From assembly GCA_030149295.1 (NCBI GenBank), contig JASBRV010000135.1:62001-126000 (forward strand): DNA of 64,000 bases. Reading direction: 5' to 3'. Each line of letters opens with the position of its first letter. Positions within the stretch are counted from its first letter, which is position 1. This DNA comes from Bacteriovoracales bacterium. GTDB lineage: Bacteria; Bdellovibrionota; Bacteriovoracia; Bacteriovoracales; Bacteriovoracaceae. Positions 42,206-49,163 of this stretch are shown piece after piece. The notes below the pieces were generated by a model that was given only the letters and a program-made list of their open reading frames with translations, was not told the DNA's origin and did no database searches. The translations under genes were made by a program, and so were the position numbers.

Positions 42206-43405
42206 TTGATTGAAAGTAAGACCCACTATACTCCTACTCAAAAGAGGCACATATCTCAAAAAGTCACAATCCTTGGCTCAATAGCAGACGCGCTTCTTGG
42301 CTTTTTAAAGATTTTTATTGGCCTTAGTTTTCACTCTCAAGCACTCATTATTGATGGGATTCATAGTTTTACGGATGTCTTTTCGGATGTCTTTGTGGTT
42401 TTTATTACAAGACTTTCCCATGAAGGTCCGGATGAAAATCATCCTTACGGACATGAGAAGTTCGAAACGATTGGTTCAGCAGCTCTAGGTTCTATCTTAA
42501 TCGCCACTGGTGGCGCCCTTATTTATGAAACGGTGAAGTCTCTTTGGTCCGGTGAGCTTCCACCTCCCCCAGGAACCCTTACTTACTATGCTGCAGGTCT
42601 TTCCTTAGTTGTTAAGGAGTTTCTCTTTCAATACACCTATCGTGCGGGTCAAAAGATTGAAAGTAAGTTGATAATGGCCAATGCTTGGCACTCGCGAACT
42701 GATGCTCTTTCTTCACTTGTTGTTTTGATTGGCCTCATTTTTTCCGGTTTTGGTTTTACTGTGGTTGATAATATCGCGGCTATTATCGTTTCTTTGATTA
42801 TTGCCAAGGTGGGCTGGAGCTTTGTTAAAGAGAGTTTAGTTGAATTGGCCGAAACGAGTGCATCCGATGAACTGGAAAATAAAATAAAAGACATAATCCT
42901 TAATGTTGGGGGAGTAGAGAGTTGTCATGCTTTAAGAACTCGAACGATGGGGCATAAAGTTTTATTAGATGTTAATATAGAGGTCGATGCTCATTTCAGT
43001 GCCTCTGAAGGCCATGAAATTTCAGCTTGGGTTATCAAGAATTTAAAAGAGAGTGTTAAAGAGGTGGAGGATGTGACAGTTCACATTGACGTTGAAGATG
43101 ATCGAGATCCAACAAATGAGGAGCTGCACGCTCATGATTATGAAAATCTTCTCCCTCTTCGCAATGAAGTCCTAACTGAATTAGAGAAGCGATGGTCTGA
43201 ATTCCCACTTTTAAAAGATGCTCATGCTATTAGGCTTCACTACATTAAAAGAAAGATAATCGTTGAAATTGTTCTTCCCTTAAACCTTAAAGAGAGCTCT
43301 CTTTACTCCGATCCAAATTCCTTGGAGTCTGAACTCGATGAAAAAGCTAAATGTCTAAATTGGTATGGAAAGACCACTCTTCTCTTTGGACGATTAGGTT
43401 ATTAG
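42206..43405 (+). CDS. Cation diffusion facilitator (CDF) transporter
   Basis: About 399 residues from TTG 42206, which has AAAAGGAAC at proper spacing; TTG 42176 is the in-frame alternative and would overlap the protease gene. Six membrane helices with the CDF metal site in LIIDGIHSFTDVFSD (helix 2), ENHPYGHEKFE and AWHSRTDALSS (helix 5, HxxxD). The C-terminal cytoplasmic domain (about 220-300) has the metal-binding ferredoxin-like fold, followed by a second similar domain to the end. The family exports Zn, Fe, Mn or Co. The duplicated C-terminal domain is longer than usual. Confidence 0.9.
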   Translation: MIESKTHYTPTQKRHISQKVTILGSIADALLGFLKIFIGLSFHSQALIIDGIHSFTDVFSDVFVVFITRLSHEGPDENHPYGHEKFETIGSAALGSILIATGGALIYETVKSLWSGELPPPPGTLTYYAAGLSLVVKEFLFQYTYRAGQKIESKLIMANAWHSRTDALSSLVVLIGLIFSGFGFTVVDNIAAIIVSLIIAKVGWSFVKESLVELAETSASDELENKIKDIILNVGGVESCHALRTRTMGHKVLLDVNIEVDAHFSASEGHEISAWVIKNLKESVKEVEDVTVHIDVEDDRDPTNEELHAHDYENLLPLRNEVLTELEKRWSEFPLLKDAHAIRLHYIKRKIIVEIVLPLNLKESSLYSDPNSLESELDEKAKCLNWYGKTTLLFGRLGY

Positions 43406-43413
43406 GTTGAGTT

Positions 43414-43480
43414 GCTATCTAAGTGGTTGAAATTACTCGCATTTGGTGCCTGTAATCAATAGCTTAGATAGTTGTCAATT
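43414..43480 (+). promoter_or_regulatory. Long inverted repeat upstream of rpsF::rpsR
   Basis: Perfect 9-bp arms CTATCTAAG (43415-43423) and CTTAGATAG (43463-43471) enclose 39 bases; flanking TTGA/TCAA (43407-43410 and 43475-43478 region) can extend the stem. It ends at the -35 of the ribosomal promoter. It could be a terminator-like structure for the CDF transcript or an operator. Confidence 0.4.
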
Positions 43481-43500
43481 GTTCTTCGCAGTGCTAGACT
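43472..43500 (+). promoter_or_regulatory. Candidate ribosomal-operon promoter
   Basis: -35 TTGTCA (43472-43477) and -10 TAGACT (43495-43500), spacer exactly 17, followed by a GC-rich discriminator TCGCGC as in stringently controlled promoters. The transcript would begin near 43507, giving a leader of about 66 bases. Confidence 0.6.
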
Positions 43501-43572
43501 TCGCGCTTTAACATTCACTAGACCCCGCTTTTGGGCATTGGGCCCATTAGCCGTTTAGTCCAGGAGGTTTTT

Positions 43573-44196
43573 ATGATCTATGAGTTGGCCCTAGTGGCGA
43601 AACCGGAATCTACTGAACAGGACGTTGCTACGCTTAAAGCAATTGTTCACGAAGTAGTCAAAGCTCACGACGGTGAAGTTTTCATCGAAGATGAGTGGGG
43701 AAAAATGACTTTTGCACAACCTACAACAGAGGGTATTGGTGCAGGTCATTTTGTTTATTTCATCTTTAAGGCGAATAGCGAAAACAACAAAGAGCTTATC
43801 CGTCGTCTTAAAATTAGCGATTTTCACCTACGTCACATGTTTGTTGCCCTCGGGGAAGATGAAGAGCGTGAAGCCATCGTTAAAGGCTACAAAACTCCTT
43901 TCTCAAAGACTTACAAAGGTTCTGTCACCGAAAAAGAAGGTGATGAAGAAAGTGATAATCCAAAGAAATTTGCTCGTCGTAAGTCATGTTACTTCAAAGC
44001 AAATGCTGTAAAGGCTGATTGGAAAGATCCAGCGACTTTTACTTGGCTTATTAATGAATTTGGAAAGATCTCTCCAGCTCGTGTTACAGGTGTAAGCCGT
44101 AAACACCAAAGATTTGCTACGACTGCTATTAAAAGGGCTCGTCAAATTGGTGTTGCTGCCTACGTTTCTAATAGAACTGCGGAGCTTCGCGCTTAA
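43573..44196 (+). CDS. rpsF-rpsR: Fusion of ribosomal proteins S6 and S18 in one polypeptide
   Basis: 207 residues from the ATG at 43573 (AGGAGG five bases upstream). Residues 1-105 are S6: MIYELALVAKP start, WGKMTFAQP, GHFVYFIFKA, LRHMFVAL. Residues about 106-132 are a charged linker (VTEKEGDEESDNPKK). Residues 133-207 are a full S18: FARRKSCYF, GKISPARVTGVSRKHQRF, AIKRARQIGVAAY. All codons read through in one frame, and there is no in-frame ATG, GTG or TTG in the linker to start S18 separately. S6 and S18 bind each other on the 30S platform. The gene starts the conserved order S6-S18-DUF2232-L9-DnaB. Confidence 0.95.
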   Translation: MIYELALVAKPESTEQDVATLKAIVHEVVKAHDGEVFIEDEWGKMTFAQPTTEGIGAGHFVYFIFKANSENNKELIRRLKISDFHLRHMFVALGEDEEREAIVKGYKTPFSKTYKGSVTEKEGDEESDNPKKFARRKSCYFKANAVKADWKDPATFTWLINEFGKISPARVTGVSRKHQRFATTAIKRARQIGVAAYVSNRTAELRA

Positions 44197-44206
44197 GTAG
44201 AAAGAA

Positions 44207-45256
44207 ATGATGTCAGAAGAAAAGAAGAACGAAACACATTCTCAAGATCTAGGAAATCATGGCAGCGATGACATGAAATCTCTTTTGATCCCTGAGTTGA
44301 ATACAAGTAAGCTTGCCTTTCTTGGTGTTCTAGCGTTCCTTTTTTCTAGCCTAGAGCCCTTTGCTCTCTTTGCTTCTATTCCTTTTACCATTAGTTTTTT
44401 ACTTTATGGAAAATGGAAAACGTTTGCTATGGGAGTTGTGGGATGCTTAGTTGCTTTTCTTCTCGTTCAGGTGAAATTTAACCAAGGAAGTGCCTTGGGA
44501 ACTTTTCCCTTAGCCCTCATCTATGGTTACCTTATTTCGAGAACCATACGTTTGAAAAACCATCCTCTACAGGGCATCGTAACCAATGGTGCAGCCATAT
44601 TTGCTGTGATCATAGGTCTTGTCCTAATGGTCAATTTTCAAACAGAAGGTGGACTTAGAGGAATATTGACTCCGTATGTGGAGCAAACGGCAACTCAGTA
44701 TCACGAGAGTCTCGTTAATGCCGTTGGTGCGCAAGGTGAGCAGTTACGTCAATTGAAAGATGTTATGAATGATCCATCACTCGTGGTTGATCCTATCCTT
44801 CAATATGGAACGGGCTTTGTCTTTGTCACCATTATGATTTCCTTTTGGGTGGGAACGTTTGTGGTTCTTAGAATGGGTGCCTTGTGGAGACCCTTTCATG
44901 AGTATCCTCACGATGTAAAAACCCTAACAAGCTTGAAGTTGCCCTTTCCCATGGTTTGGCCCCTCATGGGAGTCCTTGCTTTGGCAATAGGTCATGCTTA
45001 TGAGTTTTTAGGAAGTTGGGCAGAAATTATTGGTCTCAATGGCTTAATGGTCTTTGGAGTATTTTATTTCTTCCAAGGCTTCGGCATTTTAAGTGAGCTG
45101 CTCACTTACTGGCATTTCTTTGGTTTCTTAAGAAGTATGGCGATTTTTTTCGCTGTGATTATGGCCTATCAAATTCTAACCCTCGTCGGAGTACTCGACA
45201 CTTGGATTGATTTTCGTAGGTTTTTTACAAACAAAAATGAAGAAGAAAAATTTTAA
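44207..45256 (+). CDS. DUF2232 (YybS-like) membrane protein
   Basis: 349 residues with about eight membrane helices; the N-terminal 30 residues are polar. It lies between the S6/S18 gene and rplI, exactly where DUF2232/YybS genes sit in Firmicutes and delta-proteobacteria, and the hydrophobic profile agrees (ALIYGYLISR, MVWPLMGVLALAIG). Its biochemical role is unknown; the steady genomic partnership suggests a link to ribosome or division physiology. The start may be ATG 44207 or the adjacent ATG 44210. Confidence 0.85.
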   Translation: MMSEEKKNETHSQDLGNHGSDDMKSLLIPELNTSKLAFLGVLAFLFSSLEPFALFASIPFTISFLLYGKWKTFAMGVVGCLVAFLLVQVKFNQGSALGTFPLALIYGYLISRTIRLKNHPLQGIVTNGAAIFAVIIGLVLMVNFQTEGGLRGILTPYVEQTATQYHESLVNAVGAQGEQLRQLKDVMNDPSLVVDPILQYGTGFVFVTIMISFWVGTFVVLRMGALWRPFHEYPHDVKTLTSLKLPFPMVWPLMGVLALAIGHAYEFLGSWAEIIGLNGLMVFGVFYFFQGFGILSELLTYWHFFGFLRSMAIFFAVIMAYQILTLVGVLDTWIDFRRFFTNKNEEEKF

Positions 45257-45267
45257 GGAGATACAAA

Positions 45268-45894
45268 ATGAAAGTTATTCTTACTGAAAAGGTAGCTTCT
45301 CTTGGTAACGTAGGTGAAGTAGTGAATGTTTCTGCTGGTCATGCAAGAAACTTCCTCATTCCTAACAAGAAAGCTGTTCTTGCTGATGAAGCAAACAAAG
45401 CGCAAATGAACCATTACAACAAGATGCTTGCGAAAAAAGTATCTGAGGAAAAAGCAGCTGCCGAAGCACTAGCGAAGCAATTAAATGGTCAGAATATCGA
45501 ACTTATCAAGAAAGTTGGATCTAATGGTCGTCTTTTTGGGACAGTAACAACTACTGAGCTTTCAAAAATCCTTTCTGACAAAGGTATTGAAGTTGAAAAG
45601 CGTGTCCTTACTGTTGATAACCCAATTAAAGCGGTAGGTTCTTACACTGTTAAAGCAAAGCTTTTTTCTGGAGTAGAAGCTGAGTTTGGTGTGAAAGTTG
45701 AAATGGACCCTAAGCAAGCAGAAGAAATGAAGAAAAAGGCTGAAGCTGCAGCGAAGAAAAAAGCGGCAAAGGCTGAGGCTCAAGCTGAAGGCGCAGAAAA
45801 TGGTGAAGCCGAAGGTGAAGAAGCTAAGGAAAATCAACCTCTTACTGACGAGCAAAAACTCGCCAAAGAAGCTGACGAACTTCTTCGTTCTTAG
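45268..45894 (+). CDS. rplI: 50S ribosomal protein L9 with C-terminal extension
   Basis: 208 residues, against about 149 usual. Residues 1-50 hold the classic N-domain (MKVILTEKVASLGNVGEVV, AGHARNFLIP), followed by the connecting helix and C-domain (KVGSNGRLFGTVTTTEL) ending near residue 150. The extra 58 residues are Lys/Ala-rich and then Glu/Ala-rich (KKKAAKAEAQAEG, GEAEGEEAKEN), probably disordered or helical. The ribosome site AAGGAG sits before the ATG. A strong terminator follows. Confidence 0.95.
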   Translation: MKVILTEKVASLGNVGEVVNVSAGHARNFLIPNKKAVLADEANKAQMNHYNKMLAKKVSEEKAAAEALAKQLNGQNIELIKKVGSNGRLFGTVTTTELSKILSDKGIEVEKRVLTVDNPIKAVGSYTVKAKLFSGVEAEFGVKVEMDPKQAEEMKKKAEAAAKKKAAKAEAQAEGAENGEAEGEEAKENQPLTDEQKLAKEADELLRS

Positions 45895-45921
45895 TAGAAT
45901 CAAAGACAATTGCAACTGAAG

Positions 45922-45955
45922 AAGGGCCCGTTTTTTCGGGCCCTTTCTATTTTTA
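45922..45955 (+). terminator. Strong intrinsic terminator after rplI
   Basis: A 9-bp stem AAGGGCCCG (45922-45930) / CGGGCCCTT (45937-45945), 6-base T loop, then TTTCTATTTTT. It ends the S6/S18-L9 transcript and separates dnaB. Confidence 0.92.
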
Positions 45956-45998
45956 GGTAAGCACAATGGTCGCATATTAAGAAGATGGGAGACTTCGC

Positions 45999-47387
45999 AT
46001 GGATATGATGAATGAGGGAGCCGCACCTCAAAATAATCAAACCAAGAAAAGTTTTAATAAGGAACTTCCTCATGATCTTCTTGCAGAGAGATCTCTTCTG
46101 GGCTGTCTTATTATTGATGGTCAATCTTTTGATGATGTTTCCGACCTTAAGTTAGAAGGAAAAGATTTTTATCAACCAAAGTATGGAGTCATCTTTGAGG
46201 CCATCAGTGACCTTGCCATGGGTAACCAGGCCATTGATTACGTAACGATTAGCTCTCGCTTAAATGAGGCGGGAAAGCTGGAGCAAATTGGTGGCACCAG
46301 TGCAATCACGGATCTAGTTGAAGACCAGGCTTCAGCTGCGAATATTTATCACTACGCTAAAACAGTAAAAGATAAGTCTTCCTTGCGGGAAATTATTCGC
46401 ACTTCAATGAGAGTTACCGAAAGAGGCCTAAGTTTTCAGGGAAAGACCGAAGACTTTATCCAAGATGTCGAAGCTTCATTTTTTAAACTTACCAATGATG
46501 CCAAGTCAGGAAAAATGATGAAGCTCAATAGCTGTTTGAGGGAAAATCTCAAAGAGCTGGAAGATATGTCGCGAAACCCTGGGGAGATTCAAGGTCTAAG
46601 TACAGGTTATCCTAGGCTTGACTCGCTCCTTCTTGGAATGCAGCCCGGTCAGTTAATTATCTTAGCGGCCCGTCCTGCTATGGGGAAAACCTCACTAGCC
46701 CTAAATATTGCTAATAATGTTTGTGAACACCATGGAAAGCCTGTCGCTATTTTCTCTCTGGAGATGCTCGACAAAGAACTTTCTATGCGTCTTTTAAGTT
46801 CAAAGGCTAAAGTAGACTCTAAAAGATTGAGAACTAAAAACTTCTTGGATACTGATCTTCGAAATATTGGTCAAGCTGTGAAGGAGCTTTCGAGTTTTCC
46901 AATTTTCATCAATGATAATGGTGAATCGACGATTCTTGATATCCAGTCTCAGTGTAGGAAAATACAAGCAGAGCATGGATTAGGTCTTATTCTTATCGAT
47001 TATCTTCAGTTAATGAATCCTCATAACAAAACTATTTCTCGTGAACAGCAGATTTCGGAAATGTCCCGGGGCCTTAAGACATTGGCAAAAGAATTAGAAT
47101 GTCCTGTCGTTGCTCTATCTCAGCTTAATCGTGGAGTTGAGTCTCGCCCTAATAAAAGACCAACCACTGCGGACCTTCGTGAATCTGGTGCAATCGAACA
47201 GGATGCGGATATCGTCATGTTTGTTTATCGCGATGAAGTTTATAACCCTGATACAAAAGAGCCTGGGGTAGCCGAGATTATTGTGGGTAAAAACCGTGCC
47301 GGAGAAACAGGAACGGCTAAGCTGGCGTGGGTTGGTGCTTACACTAGTTTCGAAAACTTAACCTATCAGGACAATGAGCGCGATTAA
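45999..47387 (+). CDS. dnaB: Replicative DNA helicase DnaB
   Basis: 462 residues. The N-terminal domain (about 20-130) is the DnaG/loader-binding part (LPHDLLAERSLLGCLI), linked to a RecA-like motor with Walker A ARPAMGKTSLA, Walker B LILIDYLQLM, the QISEMSRGLK segment, SQLNRGVE and arginine-finger region. There is no intein. The hexamer unwinds DNA at the fork. GGGAG seven bases before the ATG supports the start. It follows rplI after a terminator, and its 3' end overlaps the pabB-like gene by 14 bases. Confidence 0.97.
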   Translation: MDMMNEGAAPQNNQTKKSFNKELPHDLLAERSLLGCLIIDGQSFDDVSDLKLEGKDFYQPKYGVIFEAISDLAMGNQAIDYVTISSRLNEAGKLEQIGGTSAITDLVEDQASAANIYHYAKTVKDKSSLREIIRTSMRVTERGLSFQGKTEDFIQDVEASFFKLTNDAKSGKMMKLNSCLRENLKELEDMSRNPGEIQGLSTGYPRLDSLLLGMQPGQLIILAARPAMGKTSLALNIANNVCEHHGKPVAIFSLEMLDKELSMRLLSSKAKVDSKRLRTKNFLDTDLRNIGQAVKELSSFPIFINDNGESTILDIQSQCRKIQAEHGLGLILIDYLQLMNPHNKTISREQQISEMSRGLKTLAKELECPVVALSQLNRGVESRPNKRPTTADLRESGAIEQDADIVMFVYRDEVYNPDTKEPGVAEIIVGKNRAGETGTAKLAWVGAYTSFENLTYQDNERD

Positions 47388-48603
47388 AGGCCTTCCCGAT
47401 GGAGACTTTTGGAGTCTTCAGTTCATAGAAGGAAAACCTTTTATTTTTAATCATGTTAAAACCGCCTATGCTATTTATGAAGATAGGGTGGAGTGCCTCC
47501 TTTCTAACGAAATCATTAGTCGACAACCATGTCTTTATCTAGAAGGGCTTCTAGAGGAAGAGTCCCTTGATAAGTCATCGCACGATCATCTAGTCTTTCA
47601 TGCTTTTTATGAGCTGGGATCTTTCTGGCTCAATCAGCTAAAGCACCCCAATCAAGTTTTAGGAATTTGGATGGTCTTTAAAGAAAAGACCGAAGTGGAT
47701 GAATCTTTTTTTAGGGGGAGTGAAAAGCACTTTAAGACCCAATGGAAAAAACCTTCATTTGTTCACTATAAAGAGGCGTTTGAGAGGGGAAAAAATCATC
47801 TAAAAAGAGGGGACTGCTACCAATACAATTTAACTTTTCCCTTTAAAGGAAAAATCCTCAAGGGAAATATTGAAGACTTTATTGGTCTCCTTTGGCAGCA
47901 TCCTAGCAATAGAGGTGCCTATGCCGGTATCTCTAAAGTGAATGACCTTTTTTATTATAGCAATAGTCCTGAATGTCTTTTTAATATTTCAAAGAAATTA
48001 ATACCGGGCTCATCTGTCAGTGGTAAGAGTGAAGCGGACTTTTCTTATGTTCTTGAAACGAAACCGATCAAGGGAACTGTTTCTTTAACAGAGAACGAGG
48101 ATCTTGATTGGGAAACTCTTAAGCATTGCCCTAAGAACGAGTCCGAACTGTATATGATTACCGACCTTTTAAGAAATGATCTCAATGGAATTGAAAAACC
48201 AATTGTTAAAGTCGTAGCAAAAAAAGCACCTTTGAGAGTTCCTGGTCTTTTACACAGTTATTCTCATCTAGAAGTTTGTCTCTCTTCCAAGGTAACATTG
48301 AAAAATATCATGAAGTCTGTCTTTCCCGGTGGCTCCATTACAGGAGCTCCAAAAAGAAGGGTCATGGAAATTATCGCTGAACTCGAAGTTGCTCCACGCG
48401 GTTTTTATTGTGGCTCCACAATCCTAAGAAGCCATGAAATCTTTCGGGCCTCTATTAATATAAGAGGGGGGCGGATAGACATTCACAAAGGCTCTCTTTG
48501 CTATCATGCTGGCTCTGGCGTGACCTATGAAAGTACCTTAGAGGGTGAGTATAACGAGATGCTTGATAAACATAAGAGTCTCACCCGCCTCCTCCACAAA
48601 TGA
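47374..48603 (+). CDS. pabB: Aminodeoxychorismate synthase component I-like (chorismate-binding) enzyme
   Basis: 409 residues. The chorismate-utilising domain is seen from about residue 130 with RGDCYQYNLTFPF, ETKPIKGTVS (the PIKGT motif of PabB/TrpE), LLRNDLNGI, VFPGGSITGAPKRRVMEII and AGSGVTYEST. The PIKGT Lys is typical of PabB and anthranilate synthases that form an amino-chorismate adduct. It would make aminodeoxychorismate for folate. No pabA or pabC is adjacent, and TrpE or a salicylate-type enzyme cannot be fully excluded. It is coupled to dnaB by a 14-base overlap. Confidence 0.85.
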   Translation: MSAIKGLPDGDFWSLQFIEGKPFIFNHVKTAYAIYEDRVECLLSNEIISRQPCLYLEGLLEEESLDKSSHDHLVFHAFYELGSFWLNQLKHPNQVLGIWMVFKEKTEVDESFFRGSEKHFKTQWKKPSFVHYKEAFERGKNHLKRGDCYQYNLTFPFKGKILKGNIEDFIGLLWQHPSNRGAYAGISKVNDLFYYSNSPECLFNISKKLIPGSSVSGKSEADFSYVLETKPIKGTVSLTENEDLDWETLKHCPKNESELYMITDLLRNDLNGIEKPIVKVVAKKAPLRVPGLLHSYSHLEVCLSSKVTLKNIMKSVFPGGSITGAPKRRVMEIIAELEVAPRGFYCGSTILRSHEIFRASINIRGGRIDIHKGSLCYHAGSGVTYESTLEGEYNEMLDKHKSLTRLLHK

Positions 48604-48685
48604 AAATAGTTGATATATACGAATAATTTTCAACACTTATAACTCTAAAATCTTCTTACACGTCGCCCTGATTGGGCTGTATTTG

Positions 48686-48715
48686 TTGACAGTGAAAAAA
48701 AACACTCGATATGAT
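48686..48715 (+). promoter_or_regulatory. Strong sigma-70-type promoter for the small acidic protein
   Basis: Perfect -35 TTGACA (48686-48691), -10 TATGAT (48710-48715), 18-base A-rich spacer. The transcript should begin around 48722. Confidence 0.7.
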
Positions 48716-48723
48716 TTCGTAAA

Positions 48724-48802
48724 GCGCAAGGATATGTGCACGGTAGCCAACGCCATGCCCTATTTATGGATGAATAGGACAGAGACAAATTGCATGAGTT
48801 GG
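48724..48802 (+). ncRNA. Candidate structured 5' leader RNA
   Basis: Starting at the predicted transcript start, a hairpin GCGCA/TGTGC (48724-48739, one G-U) is followed by nested helices: CCAAC (48747-48751) with GTTGG (48798-48802), ATGC (48755-48758) with GCAT (48792-48795), CCTATT (48759-48764) with AATAGG (48773-48778), and a 13-base internal loop. It ends 28 bases before the ATG. It could be a cis-regulator or a small RNA. It matches no riboswitch I know. Confidence 0.45.
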
Positions 48803-48830
48803 TGATGTTAAAACACAAAGGAGTGTGAGA

Positions 48831-49070
48831 ATGCAAGCAACAGAGGCAGTTGCTAATAAATCGGAAACGGTTTTAGGCGAGAAGAACAAAACAAATTCAA
48901 AAGCTGAAGCGGAAACTGTTGTCGCTCTCTCATCTCTCTCAGAGATGACGGGCTTCCCTGTGGACTTTATTAAATCTGAGCTTATCGTAGAGGGTGAGGA
49001 GTTGTCCATGGAATCCTTGAGAAAGAGTATGGCCGGATATTTGGAGTCAACTTTCAAAGAGGTCAATTAG
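48831..49070 (+). CDS. Small acidic protein of unknown function
   Basis: 79 residues from the ATG at 48831 with AAAGGAG seven bases upstream. The first 30 residues are polar and probably disordered. The second half (SSLSEMTGFPVDFIKSELI, SMESLRKSMAGYLEST) forms two or three amphipathic helices. It has its own very good promoter, a folded leader and a terminator, implying high or regulated expression. No family is recognised; protein-protein interaction is the likely kind of role. Confidence 0.8.
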   Translation: MQATEAVANKSETVLGEKNKTNSKAEAETVVALSSLSEMTGFPVDFIKSELIVEGEELSMESLRKSMAGYLESTFKEVN

Positions 49071-49120
49071 TATTTGATTCAATTCGCTTTCCGCTGTCAG
49101 GATGGACTATGGAAATGAAG

Positions 49121-49158
49121 AACCCTACAACGCCGAAGCTTTGTAGGGTTTTTTTTTA
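49121..49158 (+). terminator. Strong intrinsic terminator
   Basis: Perfect 10-bp stem AACCCTACAA (49121-49130) / TTGTAGGGTT (49141-49150), 10-base loop, then a run of T to 49157. It ends the small-protein transcript and comes just before the 3' end of the convergent lipoprotein gene. Confidence 0.93.
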
Positions 49159-49163
49159 TCATT

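Noticed and set aside
43880-43970. Frameshift or misassembly as cause of the S6::S18 fusion
   Set aside because: The linker reads as normal Lys/Glu/Asp-rich codons in the same frame, with no homopolymer longer than five bases and no broken S6 or S18 end; cannot be fully excluded without reads.
45562-46026. 154-codon minus-strand frame over rplI
   Set aside because: Antisense of a Lys/Ala-rich ribosomal protein, crosses a strong terminator, product is low-complexity Phe/Leu/Ser.
48721-48830. c-di-GMP (GEMM) or other known riboswitch in the small-protein leader
   Set aside because: The tetraloop-receptor and conserved purine-rich joining sequences of GEMM are absent; only a generic nested fold is visible.
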